DNA of 64,000 nucleotides, from NCBI RefSeq assembly GCF_016894385.1, contig NZ_CP069812.1:2294001-2358000 (forward strand), in the 5' to 3' direction. This stretch comes from Cupriavidus oxalaticus (lineage in GTDB: Bacteria; Pseudomonadota; Gammaproteobacteria; Burkholderiales; Burkholderiaceae). Of this stretch, positions 39,617 through 48,838 are shown piece after piece. The notes under the pieces are model-generated. The model saw only the letters and a list, made by a program, of their open reading frames with translations. It did not search any database and was not told the DNA's origin. The translations under genes were made by a program, and so were the position numbers. Numbering within the stretch: the first letter of the stretch is position 1; the number at the start of each line of letters is the position of its first letter.

Positions 39617-40795
39617 CTAGTGCAACGGCAGCAGGATGCGGAAGTCGGTACAGCCCGGCCGGCTCTCGCATTCGATCAAGCCCTCGTGCTGCTGCACGAA
39701 GGTTTGAGCGAGTGTGAGACCGAGACCGCTGCCGCCATCCCTACCCGATACCAGCGGATAGAAGATGCGCTCGCGAATGTCTTCGGGGATTCCCGGGCCG
39801 TTGTCGATTACATGCAAGTCCAATGCCAGCTTGAACAGGCGCTTGGCGATGGTGACCTGTCGCGCTACGCGCGTGCGCAGCACGATCTGCGCGTCGCCGC
39901 GTGCCATGCGATCGGCCAGCGCCTGCGCGGCGTTGTGCACGATGTTCAGCACCGCCTGGATCAGCTGCTCCATGTCCCCCTGCAGCTCCGGCAGGCTGGC
40001 GTCGTAGTCGCGCACGATCTCCAGGCCGTTGGGAAACTCCGCCAGCACCACCGAACGCACCCGCTCCAGCACCTCGTGGATATTCAGGCTCGACACGATA
40101 TGCGGATGGCGATGCGGCTCCAGCAGCCGGTCCACCAGCGTCTGCAGACGGTCCGATTCCTTGATGATGACCTGCGTGTACTCGCGCAGCGAGCGCTCCG
40201 GCAGTTCGAACTCCAGCAGTTGCGCGGCGCCGCGGATGCCGCCGAGCGGATTCTTGATCTCGTGCGCCAGGTTGCGGATCAGTTCCTTGTTGGCCGAGGT
40301 CAGGTCGAGGATGCGCTCCTCGCGGTCGCTGCGCACCTTCTGTTCGTTGGGGAGGATTTCAACCACCACGGTATCGCCGGCCGCTTCCAATGCAGCGATC
40401 ACTACGTGCGCATGGATGGGTTCCTGCAGCGGCGGTTGCAGCACCAGGTCCTGGCGGCGCACGTCGAACTGGCGCGCGACCACGGTGTCGAGCATGTTGT
40501 GCAGCTCGTTCGAGTGGCCGAACAGGTCCGGCAGCGACAGCTCCACCATGCCCCGGCGCGACACGCCGAAGGTCGCCTCGGCGGCGGGGTTGGCGTAGAC
40601 CACGCGCAGGCCGGGCTGGCGCACCAGCAGCACCGGGTTGGCGACCACGTCAAGGCCGGCATGGAAGGCCACCACGCCCATGGGCAACACCTGGGCGCTG
40701 CCGCCCGATTGCACGAGGTCCGGCGCGGCGGTCTCGCCACGGGCGCTGTCGGCACCACCGACCTTGCGCGACACACCGCGAATCAGGCGACGCAT
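39617..40795 (-). CDS. ntrB: Nitrogen sensor histidine kinase NtrB
   Basis: A 392-residue soluble kinase/phosphatase that controls NtrC according to PII signals. A PAS-like domain lies at about residues 45-150 (LDVVANPVLLVRQPGLRVVYANPAAEATFG), the phosphorylated His178 is in LAHEIKNPLGGIRGAAQLL, and the ATPase boxes include VIHNAAQA-type N box, VIDNGPGIP and GGSGLGLTLA. No membrane segments. It lies 3 bp after the DUF4124 gene. Confidence 0.95.
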   Translation of the reverse strand: MRRLIRGVSRKVGGADSARGETAAPDLVQSGGSAQVLPMGVVAFHAGLDVVANPVLLVRQPGLRVVYANPAAEATFGVSRRGMVELSLPDLFGHSNELHNMLDTVVARQFDVRRQDLVLQPPLQEPIHAHVVIAALEAAGDTVVVEILPNEQKVRSDREERILDLTSANKELIRNLAHEIKNPLGGIRGAAQLLEFELPERSLREYTQVIIKESDRLQTLVDRLLEPHRHPHIVSSLNIHEVLERVRSVVLAEFPNGLEIVRDYDASLPELQGDMEQLIQAVLNIVHNAAQALADRMARGDAQIVLRTRVARQVTIAKRLFKLALDLHVIDNGPGIPEDIRERIFYPLVSGRDGGSGLGLTLAQTFVQQHEGLIECESRPGCTDFRILLPLH

Positions 40796-40798
40796 GAC

Positions 40799-41362
40799 TT
40801 AGTCCTTCAGGTTGCCCAGCTCGCGCCGCAGCGATGCCGCATTGGCCTCGCTGCGCGCGATGTCGTCGCGCAGCGCCGCGGTGCGATCCAGGTATTTCTG
40901 ATAGTTGCGCTCATTGCCCTGGCGCTCGGGCTGGCCGTTGTTGTATTCGGTGCGCAGCGCCTGCAGCTTGGCCTCTTCGGCCTGCAGCTCCTGCGTGAGC
41001 ACGGTGCGGCGCTCGCTGTCGCGGCTGCGCTGCGTGGCACTGTCCACGCGCGGGAAGCTGGCGTTGCTGGCCGTTGCCGCACTGCCCCTGGCCGGCGCGG
41101 GAGCGCTGCGCCCGCCGGGCACGGTCACCACATCGGGCAGGTTCAGCTTCTTGCATCCCTTGCCGGCGTTGCCGTTGCGATATTCGGGGATGCCGTTGGG
41201 ACCGGTGCAAACATAGACGTCGGAAGACGACTGCGCCTGCGACAGCCCGGCCCAGGCACCCAGCGTCAATGCCACGGCACTCACCAGAACAGGGAATCGA
41301 ACACGAAATTGGTGCGGCGATGCGGCCCGGCCGGCATTGTGCGAAGAAGCGTCCATGGACAT
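40799..41362 (-). CDS. DUF4124-type secreted protein with coiled coil
   Basis: A 187-residue protein. After a basic N-terminus comes a hydrophobic signal segment (VLVSAVALTLGAWAGLSQAQ, cleavage after AQA near residue 44), then a short DUF4124-like module (DVYVCTGPNGIPEYRNGNAGKGCKKLNL) with two Cys, and a C-terminal Glu/Arg-rich region (about 120-187) likely to form a coiled coil. Function is unknown. It sits between glnA and ntrB and ends 3 bp before ntrB, so it is probably co-transcribed with ntrBC. The start could be 41362 or 41356. Confidence 0.75.
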   Translation of the reverse strand: MSMDASSHNAGRAASPHQFRVRFPVLVSAVALTLGAWAGLSQAQSSSDVYVCTGPNGIPEYRNGNAGKGCKKLNLPDVVTVPGGRSAPAPARGSAATASNASFPRVDSATQRSRDSERRTVLTQELQAEEAKLQALRTEYNNGQPERQGNERNYQKYLDRTAALRDDIARSEANAASLRRELGNLKD

Positions 41363-41426
41363 GGCGTCAGGTGCGAACAGGGATGGATCGGGATGGGATC
41401 GGGTTCCCCATTCTAGCGAGCAAAGC

Positions 41427-41453
41427 AAAAAGGGACAGCCGAAGCCGCCCCTT
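41427..41453 (-). terminator. Rho-independent terminator after glnA
   Basis: On the minus strand a 10-bp stem (AAGGGGCGGC with GCTGTCCCTT, two G-T pairs) closed by a stable TTCG tetraloop is followed by TTTTT with overlap. It lies 55 bp past the glnA stop and would uncouple high glnA expression from the DUF4124-ntrB-ntrC genes. Confidence 0.8.
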
Positions 41454-41507
41454 TCTGGTGCAACTGTTGCCCGGTCACAACCTGCGTCATGCACGGGCAA
41501 GGGCCGC

Positions 41508-42923
41508 TTACAGCGAGTAGTACATCTCGAACTCGACCGGGTGCGTGGTCATGCGGAAACGCGTGACCTCTTCCATCTTCAGTTCGATGTATGCATCGAT
41601 CATCGAGTTCGAGAACACGCCGCCGCGGGTCAGGAACTCGCGGTCGTTGTCCAGGTACTCCAGCGACTGGTCGAGGCTCGAGCAGACGGTCGGGATCTTT
41701 GCATCCTCTTCCGGCGGCAGGTCGTACAGGTTCTTGTCGGCGGCTTCGCCCGGGTGGATCTTGTTCATCACGCCATCCAGGCCGGCCATCAGCAGCGCCG
41801 AGAAGCCCAGGTACGGGTTCATCAGCGGATCCGGGAAGCGGGTCTCGATGCGGCGGCCCTTCGGGTTGGCCACATACGGGATGCGGATCGACGCCGAACG
41901 GTTGCGGGCCGAGTAGGCCAGCTTGACCGGCGCCTCGAAGCCCGGCACCAGGCGCTTGTACGAGTTCGTGCCCGGGTTGGTGATGGCGTTCAGCGCGCGG
42001 GCGTGCTTGATGATGCCGCCGATGTAGTACAGCGCGAATTCCGACAGGCCGGCGTAGCCGTTGCCGGCGAACAGGTTCTGGCCGTCCTTCCACACGGACT
42101 GGTGCACGTGCATGCCCGAGCCGTTGTCGCCAACGACCGGCTTCGGCATGAACGTAGCGGTCTTGCCGTAGGTGTGGGCGACGTTCTGGATCACGTACTT
42201 CTGCAGCTGGGTCCAGTCGGCGCGCTGCACCAGCGTGCTGAACTTGGTGCCGATTTCGTTCTGGCCCTGGCCTGCCACTTCGTGGTGGTGGACTTCAACG
42301 GGAATGCCCAGCGATTCCAGGATCAGGCACATTTCCGAACGCATGTCCTGGAAGGTGTCGATCGGGGCGACCGGGAAATAGCCGCCCTTCTTGCCCGGAC
42401 GGTGGCCGGCGTTGCCGTGCTCGAATTCCTTGCCCGACGACCACGGGGCTTCTTCGGAATGGATCTTCACGAAGCAGCCCTGCATGTCGACGTTCCAGGT
42501 CACGCCGTCGAAGATGAAGAATTCGGGTTCCGGACCGAAGAAGGCGGTGTCGCCCAGGCCGGTGCTCTTCAGGTAGGCTTCGGCGCGCTTGGCGATCGAA
42601 CGCGGGTCGCGGTCATAGCCCTTGCCGTCCGACGGCTCGATCACGTCGCACGACAGCACCAGGGTCGGCTCTTCATAGAACGGGTCGATGTGAGCCGTGT
42701 TCGAATCCGGCATCAGCAGCATGTCCGAAGCTTCGATACCCTTCCAGCCGGCGATCGACGAGCCGTCGAAAGCGTGGCCGCTTTCGAACTTGTCTTCATC
42801 GAAGTGCGACACGGGCACGGACACGTGTTGCTCCTTGCCTTTGGTATCGGTGAAACGGAAGTCGACGAACTTGACGTCGTTTTCCTTCACCAGCTTCATC
42901 ACGTCTGCAACGCTGTGGGCCAT
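41508..42923 (-). CDS. glnA: Glutamine synthetase type I
   Basis: A 471-residue dodecameric enzyme forming glutamine from glutamate, ammonia and ATP. Beta-grasp N-terminus ([21 protein letters not shown]), then [19 protein letters not shown] and the C-terminal NLYDLPPEE, in which Tyr400 is the site adenylylated by GlnE. The start 42923 has GGAG 8 nt upstream. Controlled by a sigma-54 promoter and NtrC sites upstream. Confidence 0.97.
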   Translation of the reverse strand: MAHSVADVMKLVKENDVKFVDFRFTDTKGKEQHVSVPVSHFDEDKFESGHAFDGSSIAGWKGIEASDMLLMPDSNTAHIDPFYEEPTLVLSCDVIEPSDGKGYDRDPRSIAKRAEAYLKSTGLGDTAFFGPEPEFFIFDGVTWNVDMQGCFVKIHSEEAPWSSGKEFEHGNAGHRPGKKGGYFPVAPIDTFQDMRSEMCLILESLGIPVEVHHHEVAGQGQNEIGTKFSTLVQRADWTQLQKYVIQNVAHTYGKTATFMPKPVVGDNGSGMHVHQSVWKDGQNLFAGNGYAGLSEFALYYIGGIIKHARALNAITNPGTNSYKRLVPGFEAPVKLAYSARNRSASIRIPYVANPKGRRIETRFPDPLMNPYLGFSALLMAGLDGVMNKIHPGEAADKNLYDLPPEEDAKIPTVCSSLDQSLEYLDNDREFLTRGGVFSNSMIDAYIELKMEEVTRFRMTTHPVEFEMYYSL

Positions 42924-43049
42924 GCCAATCTCCTGGGTATTCGGCAAATGTCTGAGGTCTGAGAAAGCCAATGCTTGGGCCTGTCGCCGGCGGCGCCGCT
43001 GCATGTTGCCGCGCTTGCCGACCTTGCCACGAAAGGACGAGGAATGTTA

Positions 43050-43064
43050 GCAGAAAGCGTGCCA
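43050..43064 (-). promoter_or_regulatory. Sigma-54 promoter of glnA
   Basis: The minus strand reads TGGCACG-CTTT-CTGC, matching the -24/-12 consensus with the invariant GG and GC at the required 10-bp spacing; only the first base of the -12 box deviates. Transcription would start near 43039, leaving a leader of about 115 nt before the glnA ATG. Confidence 0.85.
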
Positions 43065-43218
43065 AGCAAACGCCCCACTATCCTCCCCGGCCCGAAAAAT
43101 GTGCAACTCCGGCGAACCGCGCACCGTCGCGGGGTAGGCGCCGTCCGGATCGTCGCGCCACGGCGCGACCGGGTGGCGCACCATCGACATGCACGTTCGC
43201 AGACCGCTCACCAATAAA

Positions 43219-43263
43219 ACACCACAATGGTGCAATGAGCAAGTTATCGCACCACATTAGTGC
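43219..43263 (-). promoter_or_regulatory. Paired NtrC-binding sites (enhancer) of glnA
   Basis: Two sites of the form GCAC-n7-GTGC: 43219-43233 (ACAC-CACAATG-GTGC, one mismatch) and 43249-43263 (GCAC-CACATTA-GTGC, perfect). Their centres are 30 bp apart, about three helical turns, as for cooperative NtrC dimers at the E. coli glnA promoter. They lie about 170-200 bp upstream of the sigma-54 promoter. The rest of 42924-43413 holds no gene. Confidence 0.82.
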
Positions 43264-43413
43264 CACAGCACCAAAAACGGTAATTTCTTGCCCGGTCGTG
43301 GCGCCATCCAGCCAGCACGGCGTGCGTTCCGGCCGCCGGGTTGCCGCGGCGCTATAGAATACCGGGTTACGGCCTTCGCGCCCTCTATTCCATCCATTTC
43401 CTTTGTCACGCAG

Positions 43414-43878
43414 ATGACCACCCGAGACGATCTCCTCCAGGCCGCCCAGCAGCGCCAGCAACAGAACCAGCTTCCGTACTTCGGTGCGCTGTCGCCGCAG
43501 GAAGCCTATGCCCTGCTGCAGAACGACCCCGCCGCGGTCCTGGTCGACGTGCGCACGCAGGCCGAACTGGACTGGGTCGGCGGCGTCGATGTGCCCGACG
43601 CGCAGTTCGCCCATGTCGAATGGATGTCCTACCCCGGCGGCGCGCAGAACGCCCGCTTCATCGAGGAACTGAAGGCGCGCGTCCCGGCCGACGTGCCGGT
43701 GCTGTTCCTGTGCCGCAGCGCGGCCCGCTCCAAGCACGCCGCGCGCGTGGCGACCGACGCCGGCTACCACTTCGCCATGGACGTGCTGGAAGGTTTCGAG
43801 GGCAATCGCGACGAACACCACCACCGCAAGACGGTCGAAGGCTGGTGCGTGCGCGGCCTGCCATGGCACGGCGCCTGA
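43414..43878 (+). CDS. Rhodanese-like sulfurtransferase
   Basis: A 154-residue single-domain rhodanese. The substrate strand AVLVDVRTQAELDWVGGVD and the active-site loop LCRSAARSKHAA with Cys100 are intact, so it can carry a persulfide. The start ATG 43414 precedes MTTRDDLLQAAQQR; upstream sequence in frame lies in the glnA enhancer and is not coding. Divergent from glnA and followed by a terminator. Sulfur donor and acceptor are unknown. Confidence 0.87.
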   Translation: MTTRDDLLQAAQQRQQQNQLPYFGALSPQEAYALLQNDPAAVLVDVRTQAELDWVGGVDVPDAQFAHVEWMSYPGGAQNARFIEELKARVPADVPVLFLCRSAARSKHAARVATDAGYHFAMDVLEGFEGNRDEHHHRKTVEGWCVRGLPWHGA

Positions 43879-43908
43879 GCGCTACCGCACCACCGCGCCA
43901 GCACGACG

Positions 43909-43935
43909 AAAGGGGCAGCCAGGCTGCCCCTTTTT
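43909..43935. terminator. Bidirectional rho-independent terminator
   Basis: Stem AAAGGGGCAG with CTGCCCCTTT around a 5-nt loop, followed by TTTTT on the plus strand and preceded by AAA that gives T residues on the minus strand. It lies between the convergent rhodanese and CinA-like genes. Confidence 0.85.
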
Positions 43936-43959
43936 GTTTGCTCCCCCGCCCGCGAAAGC

Positions 43960-44784
43960 TCAGGCCTGCGCCGACTCCCGCGCCGGCTGCTCGACGACCT
44001 CAAACCCCATCGCGCGCACCCCGTCCAGCAGCATGGCATAGGCGGGCGCCACCAGGTCGGCTGGCCCCTTGACCCCGAGGTCGATATGCCGGCGCGCGAA
44101 GCGGTCGCCGCGCTGCACGTCGCCGACCGAAGGCAGGCTGAACACGCGGATGCCGGCAAAGGCGGCTTCGACCTTCTCCATCAGCGGCGTCAGCGTGGAC
44201 TCGGGCGCCTCGAACACATAGAAGGCGCGCTCCTGGTGCTGCACCTGGTGGAACAGGTGCGCATACTCATGGTCGAGCACCCATTCCATCATCGGCCATG
44301 CCATCACCGGGAAGCCGGGCATGAAGTGGTGATGTCCCACGGAAAAGCCCGGGATGCGGTTGTAGCTGTTGGGGATGATGCGCGCGCCCTCGGGGAACTC
44401 GCCCATCTTGAACCGGTGCTGGTTTTCCGGCTGGTTCAGGTCGGCCTTGACGGGATCGCCGCCGGCGGTCTCCGCGATGCGCAGCGCGATCTGCTCGCGC
44501 GCGTCGGGATGCAGCTGGAGCGCCACGCCCAGCGCCGCGGCCGCGCACTGGCGCGTATGGTCGTCGGGCGTTGCGCCGATGCCGCCGGTGCAGAACACCA
44601 CGTCAGGCCCGGCGAGGGTGCGCGCGAGCGTGGCGGTGATGCGTTCGCGGTCGTCGCCGACATATTGCGCCCAGTCCAGGACCAGGCCGCGCGCGCCCAG
44701 CAGTTCGATGGTGCGGCGCAGGTGCTTGTCTTCGCGCCGCCCCGACAGAATCTCGTCGCCGATGATGATCAGGCCGAAACCCAT
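43960..44784 (-). CDS. CinA-like competence/damage-inducible protein (molybdopterin-binding fold only)
   Basis: A 274-residue protein with the MoaB/MogA-type fold at residues 1-170: GLIIIGDEILSGRREDKH, VVFCTGGIGATPDDHTRQ and the GHHHFMPGFPVMAWPMM segment. CinA proteins act on nicotinamide mononucleotide or ADP-ribose; this one lacks the C-terminal NMN-deamidase domain (PncC), and what follows (about 180-274) is a thiamine-binding-like or uncharacterised region. It follows the EI24 gene by 12 bp. Confidence 0.8.
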   Translation of the reverse strand: MGFGLIIIGDEILSGRREDKHLRRTIELLGARGLVLDWAQYVGDDRERITATLARTLAGPDVVFCTGGIGATPDDHTRQCAAAALGVALQLHPDAREQIALRIAETAGGDPVKADLNQPENQHRFKMGEFPEGARIIPNSYNRIPGFSVGHHHFMPGFPVMAWPMMEWVLDHEYAHLFHQVQHQERAFYVFEAPESTLTPLMEKVEAAFAGIRVFSLPSVGDVQRGDRFARRHIDLGVKGPADLVAPAYAMLLDGVRAMGFEVVEQPARESAQA

Positions 44785-44796
44785 GTTGCCCTCGCT

Positions 44797-45687
44797 TCAG
44801 GAATGTTCGATGCGCCGCACGTCGGAGGGCGCCAGGTCGATGATGTCGCCGCCCGCGGACGGGCCGGCGGGCTGCTGCGCCGGGGGCTGTGCGGCGCGTT
44901 CGGCGCGCAGCTGCGCCAGCGCGCGCAGGCAGAAGTGGCCGAACCACAGCGCAGAAAAGATAAAAATCAGCACGTACAGCCACAGCATGCCGGCCAGCAC
45001 GAACGGGAACAGGAAGATCACCGCCGCGGACGACACCCACAGCAGCGTCGGCGCCGAGCCCAGCAGACCCACGGCCACGCCGATCACCAGCAGCGGCGTG
45101 CGATGGCGCTGCATCAGCGTCTTGCGTTCCTCCGCGCTGGCATGGTCGGACAGCGCGTCATAGGTCATCACCCGGTAGGTCAGCCAGCCCCACAGCACCG
45201 GCGGGATCAGCGCGAAGAAAGGCGGCACCAGCCACAGCGGCAGCGTCACCAGCACCAGCAACAGGAATACGACGGTGCTGGCCAGCGACTGGAACACGCT
45301 GCCGAGCAAGCTGCCGCCGTGAGACTTGGCCAGGTCCGGGTAGCTGCGCTCCAGGTGGCGCACCACCGCCGGCACCGAGAACACGCCGATAAACATCAGC
45401 ATCGATGCGATCACCAGCGGGACCGCCAGCGCCGCGACGAACAGCGGCGCCACCACGGCGCGCATCGATTGCAGGCTGAGCCAGTCCAGTGCGCTGTAGA
45501 TCCAGCTGGTCAGCACCGAGGTTTCGAGGAAACCGCGCGTGGCGGTCATGATGGGATCCCAGCCCCACCAGAGCAGCCCGCCCCAGAAGAGCGTGGACAG
45601 GACGAAAGGCAGCACGGTCAGCAGCAGCATGCGGGGATGCAGCTGGCTGACAAGCGCGCGGCCAAACGAGCGGAAGATATCGTTCAT
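44797..45687 (-). CDS. EI24 (CysZ-like) membrane protein
   Basis: A 296-residue inner-membrane protein with about six hydrophobic segments, the EI24/etoposide-induced family that includes the sulfate permease CysZ. The N-terminus FGRALVSQLHPRMLLLTVLPFVLSTLFW is typical of the Burkholderiales members. The C-terminal ~35 residues are Ala/Pro-rich. Its substrate is unproved; proximity to a rhodanese is suggestive of sulfur metabolism but no more. Confidence 0.78.
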   Translation of the reverse strand: MNDIFRSFGRALVSQLHPRMLLLTVLPFVLSTLFWGGLLWWGWDPIMTATRGFLETSVLTSWIYSALDWLSLQSMRAVVAPLFVAALAVPLVIASMLMFIGVFSVPAVVRHLERSYPDLAKSHGGSLLGSVFQSLASTVVFLLLVLVTLPLWLVPPFFALIPPVLWGWLTYRVMTYDALSDHASAEERKTLMQRHRTPLLVIGVAVGLLGSAPTLLWVSSAAVIFLFPFVLAGMLWLYVLIFIFSALWFGHFCLRALAQLRAERAAQPPAQQPAGPSAGGDIIDLAPSDVRRIEHS

Positions 45688-45850
45688 GCAGCGTGGGGCC
45701 GAGCGTGGACTCGGCGTTTATGCAGTGGAAGAGGCGAAAAAGAGGCGGAAACAGCCGGCGTTGGAGCCGGGGCCGGCGGCAAACCGGAACACTAGCATAC
45801 GCCACTTGCCGCCGCCGCGCGGCCTGCGGCGCCGGCGGTAGAGGTTCGCT

Positions 45851-46825
45851 TCAGCGCAGCCGCAGCAGGCGCTTGATGCCGTACCACTGGTGGGCGAGGA
45901 AACCCACCCCGTAGTCGTGGCCCTTGCCCAGCGGCGGCGGCAGCTGGTCGCGGATACCGGTGGGATGGTAGGTCCCGGTGAAGACCGCGGTGCCGAACAG
46001 CATGTCCCACCACGGGAAGATCACGCCGTAGTTGCAGCCGCCCAGCCGCGCCGGGGCGCCGTCGGCCTCATGGCCGATGCCGACCGCATGATGGGTGCGA
46101 TGGAAGCGCGGCGAGATCAGCAGGCGTTCGCCGAGGGCGCCGAAATGCAGCCGCACGTTGGCATGCTGCAGGCTCTGCAGCAGCTGCGACAGCGCCACCA
46201 GCAACACGTATTGCGAAGGCTCGACGCCGACGCCCAGCGCCACCAGCGCGAACACCAGGTCGCGCAGCGTGTCGTCGAGCAGGTGGTTGCGGTTGTCGCT
46301 CCACAGCGTCATCTGGCGCTGGCTGTGGTGCACCGCGTGCAGGTGCCACCACCAGCGGAACGTATGCGACAGGCGGTGGTACCAGTAGTCGAGCAGGTCG
46401 AACAGCAGCAGGTAGACGAAGAAGCTGACCAGCGGCACCGAGGTCACGCCCGGCCACCAGTCCTCGACATTGATCCGGTGCCAGCCCATCAGCCGCAGGT
46501 GCCCCTCGAGCGAGTCGGTCAGCGGCGCCAGCAGGAAGAACATGGCAAGCCGGAACAGTCCGAGGCGGTGGATCGCCGTGTAGAGCATGTCGGTGCGGAT
46601 CGCGGCGCGGTCGGCCACCGGCTCGACCGGACGCCATTTTTCCAGCGGCCCCAGGATCAGGAACATCACGGCGATCTGCACCAGCCCGACCAGCAGCCAC
46701 TCGGTGCCGGTGAATGCCTCTTCGGCATAGCGGCCAAACCCGAGGTCATAGACCACCGGCAGCACCACGTCCTGGAACAGCGTGCCTTCGACCTGTCCGA
46801 TCCAGCCGTTGAGCGACTCCCACAT
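45851..46825 (-). CDS. Sterol desaturase/fatty acid hydroxylase superfamily protein
   Basis: A 324-residue integral membrane di-iron oxidoreductase. Three His clusters typical of the superfamily are visible: HRLSH, HAVHH and HRTHH, within a protein of about four to five helices. The family acts on membrane lipids (sterols, hopanoids, ceramides, carotenoids); the substrate here is unknown. The ATG at 46825 shares its A with the TAA stop of the deacetylase gene, so the two are translationally coupled. Confidence 0.82.
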   Translation of the reverse strand: MWESLNGWIGQVEGTLFQDVVLPVVYDLGFGRYAEEAFTGTEWLLVGLVQIAVMFLILGPLEKWRPVEPVADRAAIRTDMLYTAIHRLGLFRLAMFFLLAPLTDSLEGHLRLMGWHRINVEDWWPGVTSVPLVSFFVYLLLFDLLDYWYHRLSHTFRWWWHLHAVHHSQRQMTLWSDNRNHLLDDTLRDLVFALVALGVGVEPSQYVLLVALSQLLQSLQHANVRLHFGALGERLLISPRFHRTHHAVGIGHEADGAPARLGGCNYGVIFPWWDMLFGTAVFTGTYHPTGIRDQLPPPLGKGHDYGVGFLAHQWYGIKRLLRLR

Positions 46826-47691
46826 TACCGCCTGCCCTCCTGTTGTCCGCTGGCATGCCGGGCAATCCAGCCGCGGTAGGCCGGATGCTCGCGCAGCGTC
46901 GCGAAGCAGAAGCCCTTGCGTTCCAGCCCGGACAGCAGCGGCTCCAGCACGCCCGGCGCCCACGGATCCTTGCGCGACCAGATGCCCAGGTGCGCCATGG
47001 TGATGTCGCCATCGCGCAGCTTGCCGAGCGCGCGCTCGAGCAGCATCGCATTCGGGTAGCGGTCCGACGCCAGCTCATCGCCCAGGAAGCCGGCCGGCGC
47101 CCAGCCGACGTGGCGGAAGCCGCACTGCTCGGCCCATTGCAGCGTCTGCGGCGCGGTGCGGCCGCCCGGGGCGCGCCAGAGCGGCATCATCTCGGCGCCC
47201 GTCATGTCACGAAAGGCGTCGGCGCTGCGGCGCAGTTCGCGGCAGAAGCCGGCGGCATCCATCACGGTGTCCTTGCCCGCCTGCGCGCCGAACTGCGGCC
47301 GCATGGTCACCTGCCCGCCGCGCACGCTGCGCAGGTAGACATGGTCGAATGTATGCGTGCCAAAGGCATGGCCGTCCGCGGCCAGCGCCTTCCAGTACGG
47401 CGCCCAGGACGGGTCGAGCGAACTGTCCTGCCGCACCGTCGGTTCGTTGGCCAGGAAGAAGGTCGCGCGGATCTTGTGCCGGCGCAGGGTGTCGGCGATC
47501 AACTGCGCCTGGCTCATGCTGCCGGTATCGAAGGTCAGGTAGAGCGTGCCGGCCGGGCAGGCCTTCGCCGTGGCGCCGGTGGCATCCGCGGCATGCAGCG
47601 CGGAGGGCAAGGCGCCGGCAAGCGCGAGCCCCGCCAGCATCCTGCCGAGTCGCCTGAATCGTCCGAATCGCGAAGCCCTGGTATCGCGCAT
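46825..47691 (-). CDS. Polysaccharide deacetylase-like (NodB fold) secreted protein
   Basis: A 288-residue protein with an N-terminal signal region (hydrophobic core about 18-32, cleavage after LHA near 34). The NodB motifs are LTFDTGSM at residues 52-59, HTFDH (motif 2, metal ligands) and RAPGGR (motif 3). Motif 1 normally reads TFDDG; here the metal-binding second Asp is Thr56, while Asp55, the catalytic base, is kept. It may be an altered deacetylase. Its stop overlaps the start of the sterol-desaturase-like gene and it lies 18 bp after the beta-propeller gene. Confidence 0.8.
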   Translation of the reverse strand: MRDTRASRFGRFRRLGRMLAGLALAGALPSALHAADATGATAKACPAGTLYLTFDTGSMSQAQLIADTLRRHKIRATFFLANEPTVRQDSSLDPSWAPYWKALAADGHAFGTHTFDHVYLRSVRGGQVTMRPQFGAQAGKDTVMDAAGFCRELRRSADAFRDMTGAEMMPLWRAPGGRTAPQTLQWAEQCGFRHVGWAPAGFLGDELASDRYPNAMLLERALGKLRDGDITMAHLGIWSRKDPWAPGVLEPLLSGLERKGFCFATLREHPAYRGWIARHASGQQEGRR

Positions 47692-47709
47692 GATCCTGCC
47701 CCGCTTCGT

Positions 47710-48696
47710 TCAGTACAGCGGCGCGCGCGTGCGGAAGTAGATGCCGTGCGGCGAGCGGCCGACGCGCACGGTCTTGACCAGCTTGCGGCTCGGCACGTCG
47801 ATCAGCCCGACCGAGCGCGCCCAGCGGAACGTCACCCACAGCGTCTTGCCGTCGGCGGTCAGCTCCATGTCGTCCGGCCCGGGCGGCAGTCCGGTAATGT
47901 CGCCGATCTTGGCCAGCGTCTGCTGGTCGATGATGCTGATGCTGCCGGTCACGCGGTTGCTCAGGAACAGGTGGCGCCTGTCTCCCACCGCGCGGAAGTT
48001 GTGCGCGCCCTTGCCGGTCTGGATCTGCTTGACCACCGTGCGGGCGCGCCAGTCGATCACCGCAATGTAGTCCGCGCCGGTCATGCCAACCAGCAGGTAT
48101 TTCTGGTCCGGCGTGACCCAGATGCCGGCCGGCGCGGAGCCGGCCTCCATGCGCCACAACACGTTCTGCGTGATCAGGTCGATCGCGGCGATCTCATTGG
48201 AGTCCTGCAGCGTGATAAAGGCGATGCGGCTGTCGGCGGTAAACGCGATATGGCTGGGGGTCTTGGCCAGCGGGTATTGCCTGGCCAGCTTCAGCGCCTT
48301 GCCGTCCCAGCGGTAGACGTCGACGCGGTCGAGCCGGTTGCCGGTGGCGACGAACCACTTCTGGTCGGGCGAGAAGCCGATCTGGTAGGGGTCGTCGATA
48401 TTGGGCACGCGCTGCTGCACCTTGCCGGTTACCGGGTCCAGGAACACCAGGTCGTTGCCGACCGCGTTGGCAACGATCAGCGACTTGTCGTCGGGCGTCG
48501 CGATCAGGTGATGCGGCTCCTTGCCAACCGGGAAGGTCTCCAGCACCTTCTGCGTGTCCTTGTCGATCAGCGTGACGGTTGCATCACCCGAATTGAGGAT
48601 CACCACCACTTCCGCCGATGCCGGCGCGGCCATCAGGCCCAGCGCGAGCGCGCCCACCGTGATCCCACCAGCCACCCACCGACGCAATGCAAACAT
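47710..48696 (-). CDS. YVTN-type beta-propeller protein, periplasmic
   Basis: A 328-residue secreted protein. Signal peptide about residues 1-28 (core WVAGGITVGALALGLMAAP, cleavage after ASA). The rest is made of about seven propeller blades of the YVTN/YncE type, with repeated segments such as PHHLIATPDDKSLIVANAV, PYQIGFSPDQKWFVATG and PAGIWVTPDQKYLLVGM. Such proteins serve as binding scaffolds; no catalytic residue is evident. ATG 48696 gives the signal peptide. It is the first of three co-directional genes with the deacetylase- and desaturase-like genes. Confidence 0.83.
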   Translation of the reverse strand: MFALRRWVAGGITVGALALGLMAAPASAEVVVILNSGDATVTLIDKDTQKVLETFPVGKEPHHLIATPDDKSLIVANAVGNDLVFLDPVTGKVQQRVPNIDDPYQIGFSPDQKWFVATGNRLDRVDVYRWDGKALKLARQYPLAKTPSHIAFTADSRIAFITLQDSNEIAAIDLITQNVLWRMEAGSAPAGIWVTPDQKYLLVGMTGADYIAVIDWRARTVVKQIQTGKGAHNFRAVGDRRHLFLSNRVTGSISIIDQQTLAKIGDITGLPPGPDDMELTADGKTLWVTFRWARSVGLIDVPSRKLVKTVRVGRSPHGIYFRTRAPLY

Positions 48697-48838
48697 AAGA
48701 CCCGCTACAAGAAGAACTGAATCGGCGATTCTAACGTTCGGGCGACTAATTCCGCTGACGTCCCGGCTGACGGCGGAGAAGAATTTGGCAGATTGTTGCG
48801 CCGGCACGACCATTCGCGGCCGTACCAGCGCCCGCGCG

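Noticed and set aside
43268..43282. A third NtrC site downstream of the pair
   Set aside because: Only the GCAC half is present; the second half reads GGTA and does not match.
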